This document shows positions 32,047 through 43,737 of a DNA stretch of 64,000 bases, in pieces. The translations under genes and the position numbers were made by a program. A model generated the notes under the pieces. That model searched no databases, was not told the origin of the DNA, and was given only the letters and a program-made list of their open reading frames with translations. Source of the DNA: Stromatinia cepivora (taxonomy: Eukaryota; Ascomycota; Leotiomycetes; Helotiales; Sclerotiniaceae); NCBI GenBank assembly GCA_014898415.1, contig RCTD01000002.1, positions 1,426,001 to 1,490,000 on the forward strand. The letters are read 5' to 3'. Each line of letters starts with the position of its first letter. Position 1 is the first letter of the stretch.

Positions 32047-34903
32047 ATGGCTTCATCTCAGGAAATATCAATCGGTAAGAATATCTTCTTAAACTCATTT
32101 CTCAGTTAGACCCACAGCTAACTCATAAACTAGCCTCATTGCTCTCATTATTCAGCTTCGACAACATCATTGACATGACCGGAAGCATACCTAGCTTCTC
32201 CATGGAGGATCTTGATTGCCAATGCGATCGATGCGTCCGGCACTTCATCCCACAAGGCATGCCAGAAGACAAACCAAATGATTACATAGCTATTTTCAAG
32301 GAAAACCTACCAATGAGTGACGAAGATGCTCGTAAGAGAATCGACACGTACAAAGAATCAGCAAATGCAGATTATCTATTCCTAGTTGAAAAGGTTACTG
32401 CTCATGGAAGCTTCATTGAAAAGCGATGGAGGGAGATGTCCACAAAAAAGCGCAAGTCATTCTTGCAATCTAACTTTCCATCCATGTTTCAATATGATCT
32501 TCTTGAGCGTTGCCTCTTGGTTGAACTATATGCACAAAGCGTTACACAAGGATTTAACACCCAAGAAGATTTCGAAGTATTCAACCAGTACAGAGAGGTC
32601 TTGATGAATCCATGTCTCAACATCGAGAATTTGATGAGAGATGCAAACGCATTACTTGCATTGCTTAAGGGAAGAGTACAATACAGCCCGGCGCAGTGGA
32701 TCGCCTGGGACAAAAAGCAATCGGATTACTTCTTCGATGTGGGATATTTTAACTTTGATGGTTTCCACATGAGTTGGCTTCTTATGGATGGAGAGAATTA
32801 TGGAGAATTCACACCGTTTGAACCAAGTCTAGCTCACTGTAAGTAATATCAATATCAGCGTTTGTTATGATTGCTAACCACTTGGAACCTCTAGCGGCCA
32901 AAATCATTGGCTACCCCCGAGCGATCCTCGTATTGCAAGGCCAAGCTTCAATGATGAACACCCTCAGAGAAATTGTTGAGAGCTTGTTGATCCAACTTCC
33001 AACGCTACCACAGCCAGACACCTCACTATCTTTGTGCATCAGACAATCCGGCACTGAAGCTTCGACATATACTGCAAGATATGCAACAAATCCAGAATTT
33101 GATATGCACGAACTGGCATCGGTTGTTAGGTCCATGGCGGGTCTCACAAGAGATCATATGTACGAAATGCAAACGAACCCAGAATATTTTTTGAGATACG
33201 TGCAGATCAGTACAGATAGCACGTCTGGTCCAGACCCAGATGATATGATGCTGAGGGATATTGACGCAGATATGCGCTCCGAACTGTTGTGGTGCACGCT
33301 CGACTCGCATGTTCAACAATTGGCGATGTTGCATGCCGCATTACCAAAGAGAGTGGACTCAGCCAGTCCATCCACAGCAGAGCAGCAACTTTCGCAAAAG
33401 CTCCGCGAAGCCGAAATCTTCGTTGTAGAATTGAGGGACTTCCTAATGGAGAGATTCGATGAGTCAAGAAAGCAGCGATCTCCAATGATTAAGACGCAGT
33501 GGGAATTCGACTCATATTTTTTCGAAATATTAAAGGCTGCCAATCTCTTCAATAAGAAAGCATACGAACAAACTACCGGGAATAATCCCTTAAGTTGGTG
33601 CTTGATTGCGATAGACAACCAATGGAAGAAACAGAAAGTTGGACCAAATGCAAGGATTTCCAATCTCTTGAGAAACCTCAACAACGTCATCGCGAGATCT
33701 CCGTCATCGGTAAAGCAGAATATCGACGAAAATTTCAATAAGAAAATCTCAGAGATAGCCATGGTGACTGATATTCTCGAGAACATTGGAAATTACCGAT
33801 TCTGTCATGGTGAAATAGACACCGAGGACGTATTGCGAGCAATGCCTGGAGCCGGATGGAAATTTCTCAAATCCAACTACCCAGTATTTATGGGTTTCCG
33901 CCAATGGATAAAGACCAAAGGTTTCAATGCAGCCGGATGGACCTTTCCCGTCAAAAACACTGACGAACAATATCTACTACTCAAGATAGCCATTCGGACG
34001 CCACTGCCAGAGGGACCAGAAGACGAAGCATGGATAAGAACTGACAAGTCATCGCGTAAAGCTTTAAGCGCATTCTGGGAAGCAATGAGGATCCAGGATG
34101 TGCTCAATCTCAAGAATTGGGACCTCAACGAAGAGGAAATTCGGGAAGTCACATCTCGTTTGATGGCCGATACCGATCCCAACCATCTCCACAGTCTGAA
34201 TGTCGATTGGAAGTTGATTAATGATGCCATTCACGCCAAACAAATCAAAGAAGCCGAACACGCTGAGATAGCAGCACCTGAGTCAACCAAGAGCAAAAGG
34301 AAGAGGAGCAAGAAGAAGGCCGCCGACCGAGCACAACCAAAGGAAGACAGTCCAGCTCCCGAAGAGCAAAGCGACAGCCAAACAAGACCGGCAAATGTTG
34401 AAAATCCGGGAGCTGTCAAAGATTCCAAACTCTCACTAGCAGCAAACACCTTATCGGGACTGAGCGAGATGGGATCTCTTTGGGACAGTCTCAAAAATAA
34501 AGAATCTCCGAATACGTCCGCGCGGTCAGGCATGAAAGTCTCAACGAAAATTTGTACAACACATTCTCCACTACCATCCGCGATTATAGTGGGTAAGAAT
34601 ACATACAAGGTCATATCTACAATCCTTGCCACTTCTAGAAAGGAGAGAACGGACCTTAGATGGGAGAGCTTATGCAGGGCAATGCAGGAAGTCGGATTTC
34701 TTGCTCAAAGAACGGGTGGTTCCATGGCGAAATTTGAACCAGAGAATGATTCTCCATGGGCTGGGATGGGGTCCATTGTTTTTCACCGATCTCATATCAC
34801 GGAAGGCAAAATATCCAGTGTTGTAGTTGGAGCAATGGGAAAGAGAATGGCCAAGTGGTTTGGGTGGAGTCTGAATCAGTTCAAAGGCAAAGAAAAGAAC
34901 TAG
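32047..34903 (+). CDS. Large fungal protein with C-terminal HicA-like domain
   Basis: Exons are 32047-32074, 32134-32838 and 32895-34903, with introns of 59 and 56 bp, giving 913 residues. The start MASSQEIS is a micro-exon of 28 nt. The N-terminal two thirds are helical, with a CQCDRC cluster near residue 50 that may bind metal. A basic, nuclear-signal-like stretch (KSKRKRSKKK) lies near residue 710, followed by a disordered linker. The last 90 residues (about 825-905) follow a pattern I associate with C-terminal domains of a fungal family: W-x2-[LF]-x2-AM-x2-[VA]-GF, then GGS-x2-KFEP, then GSIVFHRSH, then MGKRMAKWFGW. This resembles the HicA/YcfA double-stranded-RNA-binding-like fold in outline, but the HicA catalytic His after GS is not evident. 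Function unknown; an RNA link is inference. Confidence 0.8.
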
Positions 34904-35348
34904 GCCACGTCTATGGCAATTGCAAAGCGTATGCAAGGTGACGCAAGTGAGGTCGAAAGTCATATAAGAGGCTTGAGGCTACCACTGCAGGAGGCAGGAC
35001 CTGATGCTTGTAATTTAAAGAGGTGAAATGGATTCGAGAATTTGGAAAAGCCTTGTATCATGAAGGACCCTGTATGTTAGATTAGAGATTGCGAGATCAT
35101 CTTGTATCAGACATAGCTGCCATGAGGAAATAAACTGTCTATTGCAAATTCTTCCCATACCGCACACTTATACATAGGAACATGATCATTGTGGAAAAGA
35201 TAAAAATATAAAGGAAAAGTGATGTGCAAGTGTCGTGTAATGGTCTCCGAGTGTTCCGTGAGTAACATTTGGCTTCTCCTACAAAATCGTCGAATCCTCG
35301 AGTAGGCACCCAAGCGGGCTCCGAGAGAGCTTCATCGGTGGAAGGCGG
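34904..35348. other. Intergenic
   Basis: 3' region of the large gene and the gap before the relic. No gene is seen. Confidence 0.4.
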
Positions 35349-35772
35349 ATGTGGGAATTAGGCTTCGAAAATACCGAACTGTGGTCTCCGAAAAACTCCG
35401 CCGGTTGTCAGTGGGAAGTCAATTTGGTAAATTTATCTAATTTGCTTCTTCCCATGCTCATGGGACAATTCAGTTCTCAAATCTGTTCCAAGACAACATG
35501 TACTCGGACGCAGATGGCGGCCAAGATGCCGGTACTGTCAGCTGGAAAGATTTCAGACATGCTATTGGAAAATCAGGTTTGAGTCGCGGGAAGGAAGAGG
35601 TTCTGCGGTTGTGTTTCAACCCGCCACACGCCTTGAATGGGGTAACAGAAGAAGAACGGGTTACCAGACCCATTCAAATCCCGACTTTGACCTTGTCCAG
35701 CTTCGTGGGTTGGAAAGGCGGTTCCGAAAACGTTTTGGCTTCAATCGCGATACTTTCGGTTTGAGGAAATGA
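35349..35772 (+). pseudogene. Frameshifted relic of a second HicA-like C-terminal domain
   Basis: A frame from 35349 reads to a short intron candidate (donor gtaaat near 35426, branch tctaat, acceptor ttcag near 35473). It continues as SWKDFRHAIGKSG, which matches the start of the C-terminal domain of the preceding gene (W-x2-[FL]-x2-AM/I). At about 35578 the homology moves to another frame: GSAVVFQPATRLEW and, at the end, RRFRKRFGFNRDTFGL, corresponding to GSx2KF and KRMAKWFGW. The frame change is consistent with loss of one T in a T run. The N-terminal 750 or so residues expected of a full gene are absent, so this is a truncated and frameshifted copy, or the end of a gene lost upstream. Confidence 0.6.
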
Positions 35773-38570
35773 CTTCGTGATTATCCTCACCCTAAATCTC
35801 TAGGTTGCCTAGGTTCCCCATTATGCTCTTCCGATAGTCGGCCATGAATGGCCATGAGCAAGCAATCAGAAGTTGCATGTTTATCCCACCGGAGCACCCC
35901 TCCCCAGATTCTCACCACCACCAGCTGTTCTCTAGAGAACAACTCCACATACGTCTCCCAAACCAACGGTCCACCCCACCGACAGCTCGTCCGAAATTTC
36001 ATGGCTCTTATTCAAAATACTCAAACCCACCACTACTAATCACCATCTGCTCCAAACGTCATATCATATATCAACCCATCCTCATCCTCGCTCCGCCAAA
36101 ATGTAATCGCCATCTGTGGTCGCGAAACCGTCCGGTACCTGATATACTCGGTGTATTGGGAATGGTGGGATTGGTTCTGTCTCTTTTCCTCTTGTATTTA
36201 TTTCTCGTTTCTCTGGGTCTTTAGGCTCCATGTATTTAGGATATCTCTTTAATCAACACTCTTATCCATGACCATGATAAAAACTGTGAATTATGAGTTG
36301 TGGCTTCCTGATCTCCTGATTTGCTGTGCCTTATTCTCTGATACCACACTGCGCGTCGTATTCTTTACTGAACGTGTTCGTAACCTTCAATCGCACGTCC
36401 TGCAGACACGAGGTCATCCACCCAGGTATGGAATTCCCCGCTGTGAAGGTAGGAATCGTTCGAATGGCACATCGGGCCTCGCACCTCGCTCGCAGATTAT
36501 GGAATAGGATAGAACATACCCCTAAAGAATCTGCAAATGCCCAATTAGTAGTCAGCAGCAACGATCATCATCAATAAGTAATCTTCCGCGACGCGTTTGA
36601 TCCGAGGCGCGTTAAACCTGGTAGAACCATAGCTTTGAGCGGCGCAATCATATCATTGCTCTCCAACCAATTTTTCATTAGAGCAGACTTGTATACTAGG
36701 TACCCATCGGCGCTCAATTTGCGCTCAAAGCTGGAAAATTCTCCAATAATTGTAATGTTCACCAATTTAAGGTCTGGAGGTTGCTGCTGAGGGGTTCGTT
36801 CTAGTCAAGATGCAGGGATCATTCCCCGCACCGTGCATTTTTCAATTTCAACATCACCTTCTACTTTAGAGTGAACAGAAGATGCAATATCGGTTTGAGT
36901 TATCGTGTTACTTCTCAATTTGCTGCGATGGGGAGGTTGTTAGTCGAAGTATGCAGTGTTTTCTGCTCTATGAGTTCAGCCTTTGTGCTGGTAAAAGTGG
37001 CTTGGAATTATGTCTTCGAAGCTTGAGGTTAAGCTCATGTTCACAGTGGCATTTCAAGAATTGTCTCTTTGTGATATACTTGTGCTCTAGTTCTCAGAAT
37101 ACTTAGGTCTTAATCTCTGAGCCTATGTTGAAAGTTTCTTCAAGTGAGAGAAGAACAGAATAATGTCTGGTCAATGAGAATCATAAGGCACATTTAGCAA
37201 AGCAGTTCACAAGGCCAAATGATGTTAAAGTTTACATGATTATTAATACAGAATTCTAAAGCCAGGCTATTCCACCCAAGATTCTTCCACGATCATCATC
37301 GAAGCGGACTCCACACCACAGCTATCACCAAATCCCAGATGCTCAAGCCATCTCCAAAAACACCTGACGAAACATGAAGTCCTTATGTCCTTTTGACCAA
37401 TTCCTAACACCAGCCCACCCAGGCACAAACAAACAAACTTTGATCCAAAGATCACTAATCTAGTACATGAGTGGCCGCAGCCTCCAAGCCCAAAAAACAC
37501 GTTCCCCCGCCCAAGCCCTCAATCACCAACCAACTCCATGTCCCATTCAAAGTCGACCCAACACCCAAAGATAACCCCCTGACACTTGAACCGGTTTGAA
37601 AGACACGGGCTGACGCTCCGCATCCCCCCGAGTCCCAGCAATGGCTAACCAGTAACTTGCCCCTCACGGGAGTCCCTGCCATTCTGGTGTTTCCCTCAGG
37701 CGATCGATGGTCTGAAAGCTGCCTAAAGCGCTAACGAGAAGGAAGTACGAGGGGCTCAAGCTCTGCCGACCCAGACGCTAATTTTGCTGGCTCTACTGTT
37801 CACTCTGACCTTTGGTCTCCCGTCAGGGACTGTATCCTGTCGTACCTTGAACGGCGACCCCGGACGTACAGCCCTGCTAATGAAGAAACTCCGCACTGGA
37901 CGTATGGTTCATCGAGGGAGACCGTATAAGCGGTGTCAAGATGCTGGGTTGAAATCAATGGAGGGAGACTAAGACATGGTAAGTGGAGAGGAGGATCATG
38001 AAGACTTGGGAGAACGCCTGAAGAAAACATACCTCCTGCACCTAAGCAGGCCGGCCTTCCAAGGCCTGTTGTTGAAGTTGAGGTTAAGGATAGACGTTGA
38101 AGTTAATGATAAATGTAGGTGTCGGTGAAAAAAGGAGGGATTCGACGGGATGAAAAGGGTGCGTGTGGCGAATCTGCACACGTTAATTAGTTTTTTGATG
38201 TTGTGAGGACGTGTTGAAGGTAGTACTTACTGAACACTTAGATCGAACTTAAAACAAACAACACAAATCTGAACGACGCGACGAGGGAACCTTCAGCCAA
38301 ATTAGTATTGTCATGTATGAGGACGCATCAAGATGGAAGCTTACTTTGAGACTAGCAAAAACAGGGTTTGATCTAACAGACTTGACAAGGCAGGTAAAAG
38401 AGGTATGAACTAGCGACGTTGGTTGGTGGCGCTGTTCAGAGGATCGGCGTTTTTAAGGACAAAAATTGAAAGGCTTTGGAGGGAAATGATGGGTTGTTGT
38501 TGTAAAAAGGTAGTGTGATATAGTGTGAGGTAACGTGAAAGGCGTGATTGATGTGAGGAGGAGGTTTGGC

Positions 38571-38945
38571 GGATTGTTGATGAGGAACAAACAATCAAAG
38601 ATAATTGACGGCAATCGAAGCCAATGATGGAAATGTTGGACTAATACAAGAAATAAACCAATTCCTTCCAGATAACAAGTCCGCAAAAAAAAGACAAATC
38701 CAAGCTAGAGAAGGTTGGTATCGAGAAAATAAAAGAGAGGTAGAGGAGGTTGACGAGAAAGAAGAGTGGTAGAGGAAGTCGGTGGATTGCGAGGAACAAA
38801 TCAATTAATGAAGATCGAGGGGCACTCATTGATAGAGATGTTAAACCAAGACAAGAGATAAGTCAATTCAATGCAGGTGGTGAGTCTGCAAAGAAAAGAC
38901 AAACCCAAGCTGGAGAAGATTCGTGTCGAGAAAAAAGGAACTCAG
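38571..38945. repeat. Diverged tandem duplication, unit about 205-209 bp
   Basis: Two direct copies start near 38571 and 38783. Matching landmarks keep an offset of 205-209 bp: gaggaacaaa (38582 and 38791), aagacaaa-yccaagct (38691 and 38896), and aagaaataaaccaatt versus aagagataagtcaatt. The copies differ at many positions. No repeat-family identity was recognised. Confidence 0.7.
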
Positions 38946-41900
38946 AAAGTTTCCCACCCCAAAGCAAACTATTTATGTTTCTTCGCAATTGATCTTTGTG
39001 AGCTGAATCACCTCGCTAGTGCGTCAAATCTCGATACACACGGGACAAAATGGTGCAGTACACCTTGTTGGTGCCGGCTGGGAAATTAGATAGTATGATT
39101 TTTCATTCTGCAAACCCCGATTTCTTTGCCGCCTTTTAGGTAGACGCGGCATACGCCTCTATGAGACCAATTATCTTTGTGTTTTTGCTTGCGAAGCGGC
39201 AGAGAAATGGCACAATTGCTTTTAGTGATTTTTTTTTTTAAATATGCGGGCTGAAAAATTCGAGTGGGCGGTGCAAAGGGGGTGAATTTTTGATGCATGT
39301 GGGTTGATCAATGGTGATAATATGGTCGAGGTATTGTTAAAGTTGAAGTGCTACCTGCGGCTTACATGTCTTAGGAGTAAAATTTGAGGAGTGAATGCCG
39401 TCCCGTAGACTTCAATTTGACTCTGGTGATCGTTGGGAATAAATATGATTTTGTGCTTCTGGCTGCAATTACATGAGAATTTCCATGGGTTGTATGTGAA
39501 TATACTGTGTATTGAGGGTGCTTTACTCAGAATAGTGAGATACTGATTTCCTGGACAGAAGGCAGAATCGGACGTCTTTTCAGGCACTAGAAACATGAGA
39601 TCTATGTAGCTAGTATTCTTTGAGTTGCATTGCATTGCATCTTGACTCGATGGTATGCTCCTTTGGTCTATTCTGTGGGGATAAGGCGATGTCCATGTAC
39701 TTACTATTTACAGCGCGAGTTGGTTCATGAGAGCATTCTACTCATGATGGCAGATGGAAATTGGCTATTGCAAAGAATGACTAGCAAGAACAACTTCATG
39801 TAACACCTAGGCAGTTATTAGTTCAGTTGATTCTAGAAACACCCTACCTCATTTCTGAGCAAGCTTATCCAATATTACTGTTTCTTCAACACTCGGAGAC
39901 TCAAAAACGCTTCAATTGAGTACCAGATGTCAAAATATCATACATCAGCGAATTCAAAAGCTTGATTGTCATGAAATAAGGTTGTGTGACTCCAAAAGAA
40001 TCAATAATAGCTTCAATAAACACCATAAACTTGGCAGAAATCCTCAAGCATTACAAGAATATCAAGATCTAAGCCCATGTATCTCTCTGCCCCAGTCCCT
40101 CATGATCTCACTCATAATACATCCGCCAAAACACCAGCAAAAGAAAACATTAGCAGAAATTAAATGAACAACAAGATCAAAATCCTCAACTCAAATCTGC
40201 GCGCTGATTTCTACAGTGTCAAATAAACCCTTCATCTCTAAAGCCTCGAAATCCCGTATATCAAAGAGGAAATGAATACCTACCTAATGCATAACTCATT
40301 CTCACTCACAGCGTTATCAATTTTGTCATGCCTACCAACCTAATGATATCTGTTGTTGTTATTATTATTATCATCCTTCCTTACCTACTCTTACTACGAC
40401 ATTAATTAGCTAATCGAGCTCCTAAAAGTTTTGTTGCAAATCTGAAAAATATTTTATTTTGGTGATGAACTTCACCAACCTCTTTTTTGTAGAAATTTAC
40501 ATTGTTTGGGAATAAGCGCACTTTTGGATTTTATTTCCGGTAGAAATTTTGGGTTTCGGTAAGGGGATTTTGGTGAGAATGCGGGTGGGAGGTTCGGGCC
40601 GAGTTTTTGAGGACTGGGTAGATACCTAGGTTGAGGTGAGAGTGAGAGTGTTAGGGTTTATTTTGAGAGGGGTTTGAGGGAAGAATTGTGAGGTATTTTG
40701 GTATATAGCCTTTGCGACTTCCAAATGTTATGAGGTTTATTGATCGAGTGAAACACTGTGGTAAGATCATATACATGGTGTTGTTGTTTATCTTAGCTTT
40801 CAAATATTTCTCAAGCCCACCTCAAATGATACTTGAAAGATTCAATCTTTGTGATTTTGTATTGTAAGATGAGTTATATGTTCTCAAATAATACTCCTCC
40901 CACCTTTTCCATTTTTGTGTACTGGGAACTTTGTGGCTTCATGTATTTGGGCAAGTAAAGTTAACAAGTATAATAAGATTCTTTGTAGATCATAATCAAC
41001 CAATAACTTAATAGCAACCCATCCCACACAATAGATATCCAATAATACCACTCTTCCAACAAGAAAACTTTCATTCAATATCTAGATTGGTATCAATGTT
41101 CTTCCACGGAGAGTCGGAACATATCCATCCATTTCTGGCCTATGTCCAAAACTCAGATATGCAACCAAACTCTTTCAACACAACACATATAAAGATGATT
41201 TATCAATTGACCGGAGTTCGGAAGTAGGGATGCCTGACTCCCCTCCACTTGTGGTCAGTGGCCAAAAATGAGATATGCAACAAAAGTTTTGAATCCTTCC
41301 CTCCCTCCCATCCCATTTGATCTCATCCGATCATTTAGATCGCTCATTTACTCATTCCATCTGATATTTGGAGTGTTGTATCGTTGAAGACATTTGTGAT
41401 ATCCAAGAATTCGGTGGCTGGGAGATTGGGGCTGCAAATGAGGGACAGAAGCGCGGAGCAATATATAGGTGGGAGAATTTGATCTCCAACGTATGTTATT
41501 TGTATTGGTAATGTTGATTTGAGCACTGAACGTAGGTTGAGGATGAGATGACATGTATAGCAGAGTCTTTATATCAGTGGGTATAACGTCCTCGAGATCC
41601 AGGAAGAGATGATTTTCTAAATTTTGTGAATGATACGGGATTTTGGTATGACCATTCGTTTCCACTTTGTGTGAAGGGGAAAAGGGAGATAATGCTCTGT
41701 TCTACCAGTGATCTGTACTCTAAAAATGACTTTGTGGCGGTTGGATGGCCCTCGAAATCGATTTACATTAGCCAGCTTATCAAAACCTGAATTCTACTTC
41801 CCACCTCTCAAACTGATATTCGGAAACAGGAAATTTGATGAATGGCGAGCGACGGGAGTGTTTTCCGGGATTTAGAGGGGGTGGTTGAAAAGCCCACGAG

Positions 41901-42867
41901 ATCGAGATGCCGATTTACATATCCATAAGATGCCAAGAGAGAGAGCAAAACTAGACCCCTTATGCTAAAGTCGTTGTATGCGAAGTTTTATAATCGCTTT
42001 TGGCAAGGCGGGGCTTGATAGCATTCTCCCCTCCCCCGTTCAGGTGCACTTTTCACCAGGATTTGAACATACTTTCCAACGAGGTTATCGCTAAAGTGGT
42101 GTCGGCTCTCTATGTCAGTGAAACTGGCCCCAATAACTAAAATCCCCTCTCGTTCCTGTTTTCTCTCTCCCACTAATTAACGCATTTGAATCATATAATA
42201 CCATTGAAGTTGGACGCGTATTCGCGATAGAAACGATGGATAAGGTAAGGAGACAATTGGTTGGCACTGGCCTCGGTGAAGAATACACCTGAAGGATGAA
42301 GAAATGCTCAAGAAGGACACGCAAACAACGCGATGTAGTTTTTTTTTCTTGTGAAACTACCCAAGAGCGATATGCCAAATAACCAACATGGTTGTGTATC
42401 TGAAAACTACGAATATCTTGAATGCGGAAGCTTTTTATATGAACTATCAAAGTTCTAAATTTTTCTTCGTCGTCGAAAGATACTTTAATCTTACGCGTCC
42501 ACGTCTTGGGTAGAAAATAATCTTTACCTGGTTGGGAGACATACCGGGTTCCTGCGGAGCTGGAGAGACTTGTGGGTCCAGTGGACAGAAGAAAATGGTA
42601 AAATGCTACCAAAAATAATCCTAGCAAGTGTATCTCTATAGAAACTCATGAAGGACTTAGGACTTCCATACTTTCGAGCCTGATTCTGAAAAGCGTGCAA
42701 ATCTTACCGGTCTATGTCATCTCGAAAACTTCACGACGTATCAGGTAGATTTGGATTTGTTGCAGAAGTGGAAGTTTATCACGAACTCTGCTGTTCAGCA
42801 AAAATCGTTGGATCCGATATCGTCAATCATGGGAATCAAATCCTATGAGGCATCTTGATGAGCTACT

Positions 42868-42924
42868 TTGATGAGTTCCAACGCTAGCTACCTTGATGAG
42901 TTCCAACGCTAGCTACCTTGATGA
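42868..42924. repeat. 25-bp tandem repeat, 2.3 copies
   Basis: The unit runs from ttgatgagttcc to gctagctacc; copy 1 is 42868-42892, copy 2 is 42893-42917, and a partial third follows. The first two copies look identical, so the duplication is recent or kept uniform. Confidence 0.85.
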
Positions 42925-43737
42925 CCTCCATCGCCATAATATGCTTCAAACCCCTGCCAAATGTAATAATTGTCAGCTGTCTGGATTTGACGGCGGATGT
43001 GCATATGATTGGCAAACAATTGTTCTGCTATTCACAGTGAAGCACCCATCGAGTAAAGACTGTGAGATGGATGCCGACAGAAACATCTGCAGGTTCCCGA
43101 ATACATTGCTGGCAGGTTTCTTGCGGCGCGTAGCCATCGAGGTAGTCGATTCACCTACAATTCCCAGCTTTTTATAAAGACTTGTCAATACTATCTTGTA
43201 AACTTTCATACAATTGATTCATCAAAAGGTTCTTCTACACCCCGTGTAGTCGGTGAATAGCTTTGATATCAGGACTTGATACTGTTCACCGCTCAATTTG
43301 CCAACTCTTCACCGAAAAATATAATATCAGCTTGGGTAATTTTTGGGGTGTCTTGACGAATCACATTATCGTGATGCTTTTCATAAATCGCAGCTAAACT
43401 CTTTAAAGTAAATAATTTTCCATGTTCCCGATTTGATACGTCAATTTAGCGGAGCCCTTGCATAAATTGATTTTAGCCAGGAACCGTTGGACCCTTGGTA
43501 AGCCAGCCAACCAACGCTCTCCCCACAAATCTGATTGATTGTACGGAATAAGTCTTTGCTTTCTTACATATCATACATACTAATAATCTACCAACATCAT
43601 TTCATATCGTTGCTTTTATCAGAAGTATATCTTCATCTTTCAAATGGTATCAATATAAAAGGTCATCCCTTCAATCCATTTTCTCTTGCTTGTAAGAAGA
43701 GGGAAAGCTCCTTACTTAAGAGTGTGGTATTGGAGAG

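Larger units (their letters stand above)
35773..43737. other. Gene-poor region, about 8 kb
   Basis: No gene with convincing domain, splice or codon support was found. Contents: a plus-strand frame at 35844-36224 ending in a hydrophobic segment; a noticeably more GC-rich patch at about 37480-37960 without long open frames; a diverged duplication at 38571-38945; a minus-strand frame at 42115-42627 starting with a hydrophobic segment (MLGLFLVAFYHFLLSTG); and a 25-bp tandem repeat at 42868-42924. The ABC transporter promoter lies at the right end. Confidence 0.4.

Noticed and set aside
35844..36224. 126-codon plus-strand frame ending in a hydrophobic segment
   Set aside because: Pro/His/Ser low complexity for most of its length; the terminal hydrophobic run comes from a T-rich tract. 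A decayed gene cannot be excluded.
38640..39089. Lys/Arg-rich frames over the duplicated unit
   Set aside because: The first copy is full of stops in the corresponding frame, so the open second copy is not evidence of coding.
41348..41665. 105-codon minus-strand frame
   Set aside because: No recognisable domain, and overlapping frames of similar length exist on the same strand.
42115..42627. 170-codon minus-strand frame with a hydrophobic N-terminus
   Set aside because: Only the first 17 residues look protein-like. No domain, and codon usage looks random. Kept only as a remark in the gene-poor region.
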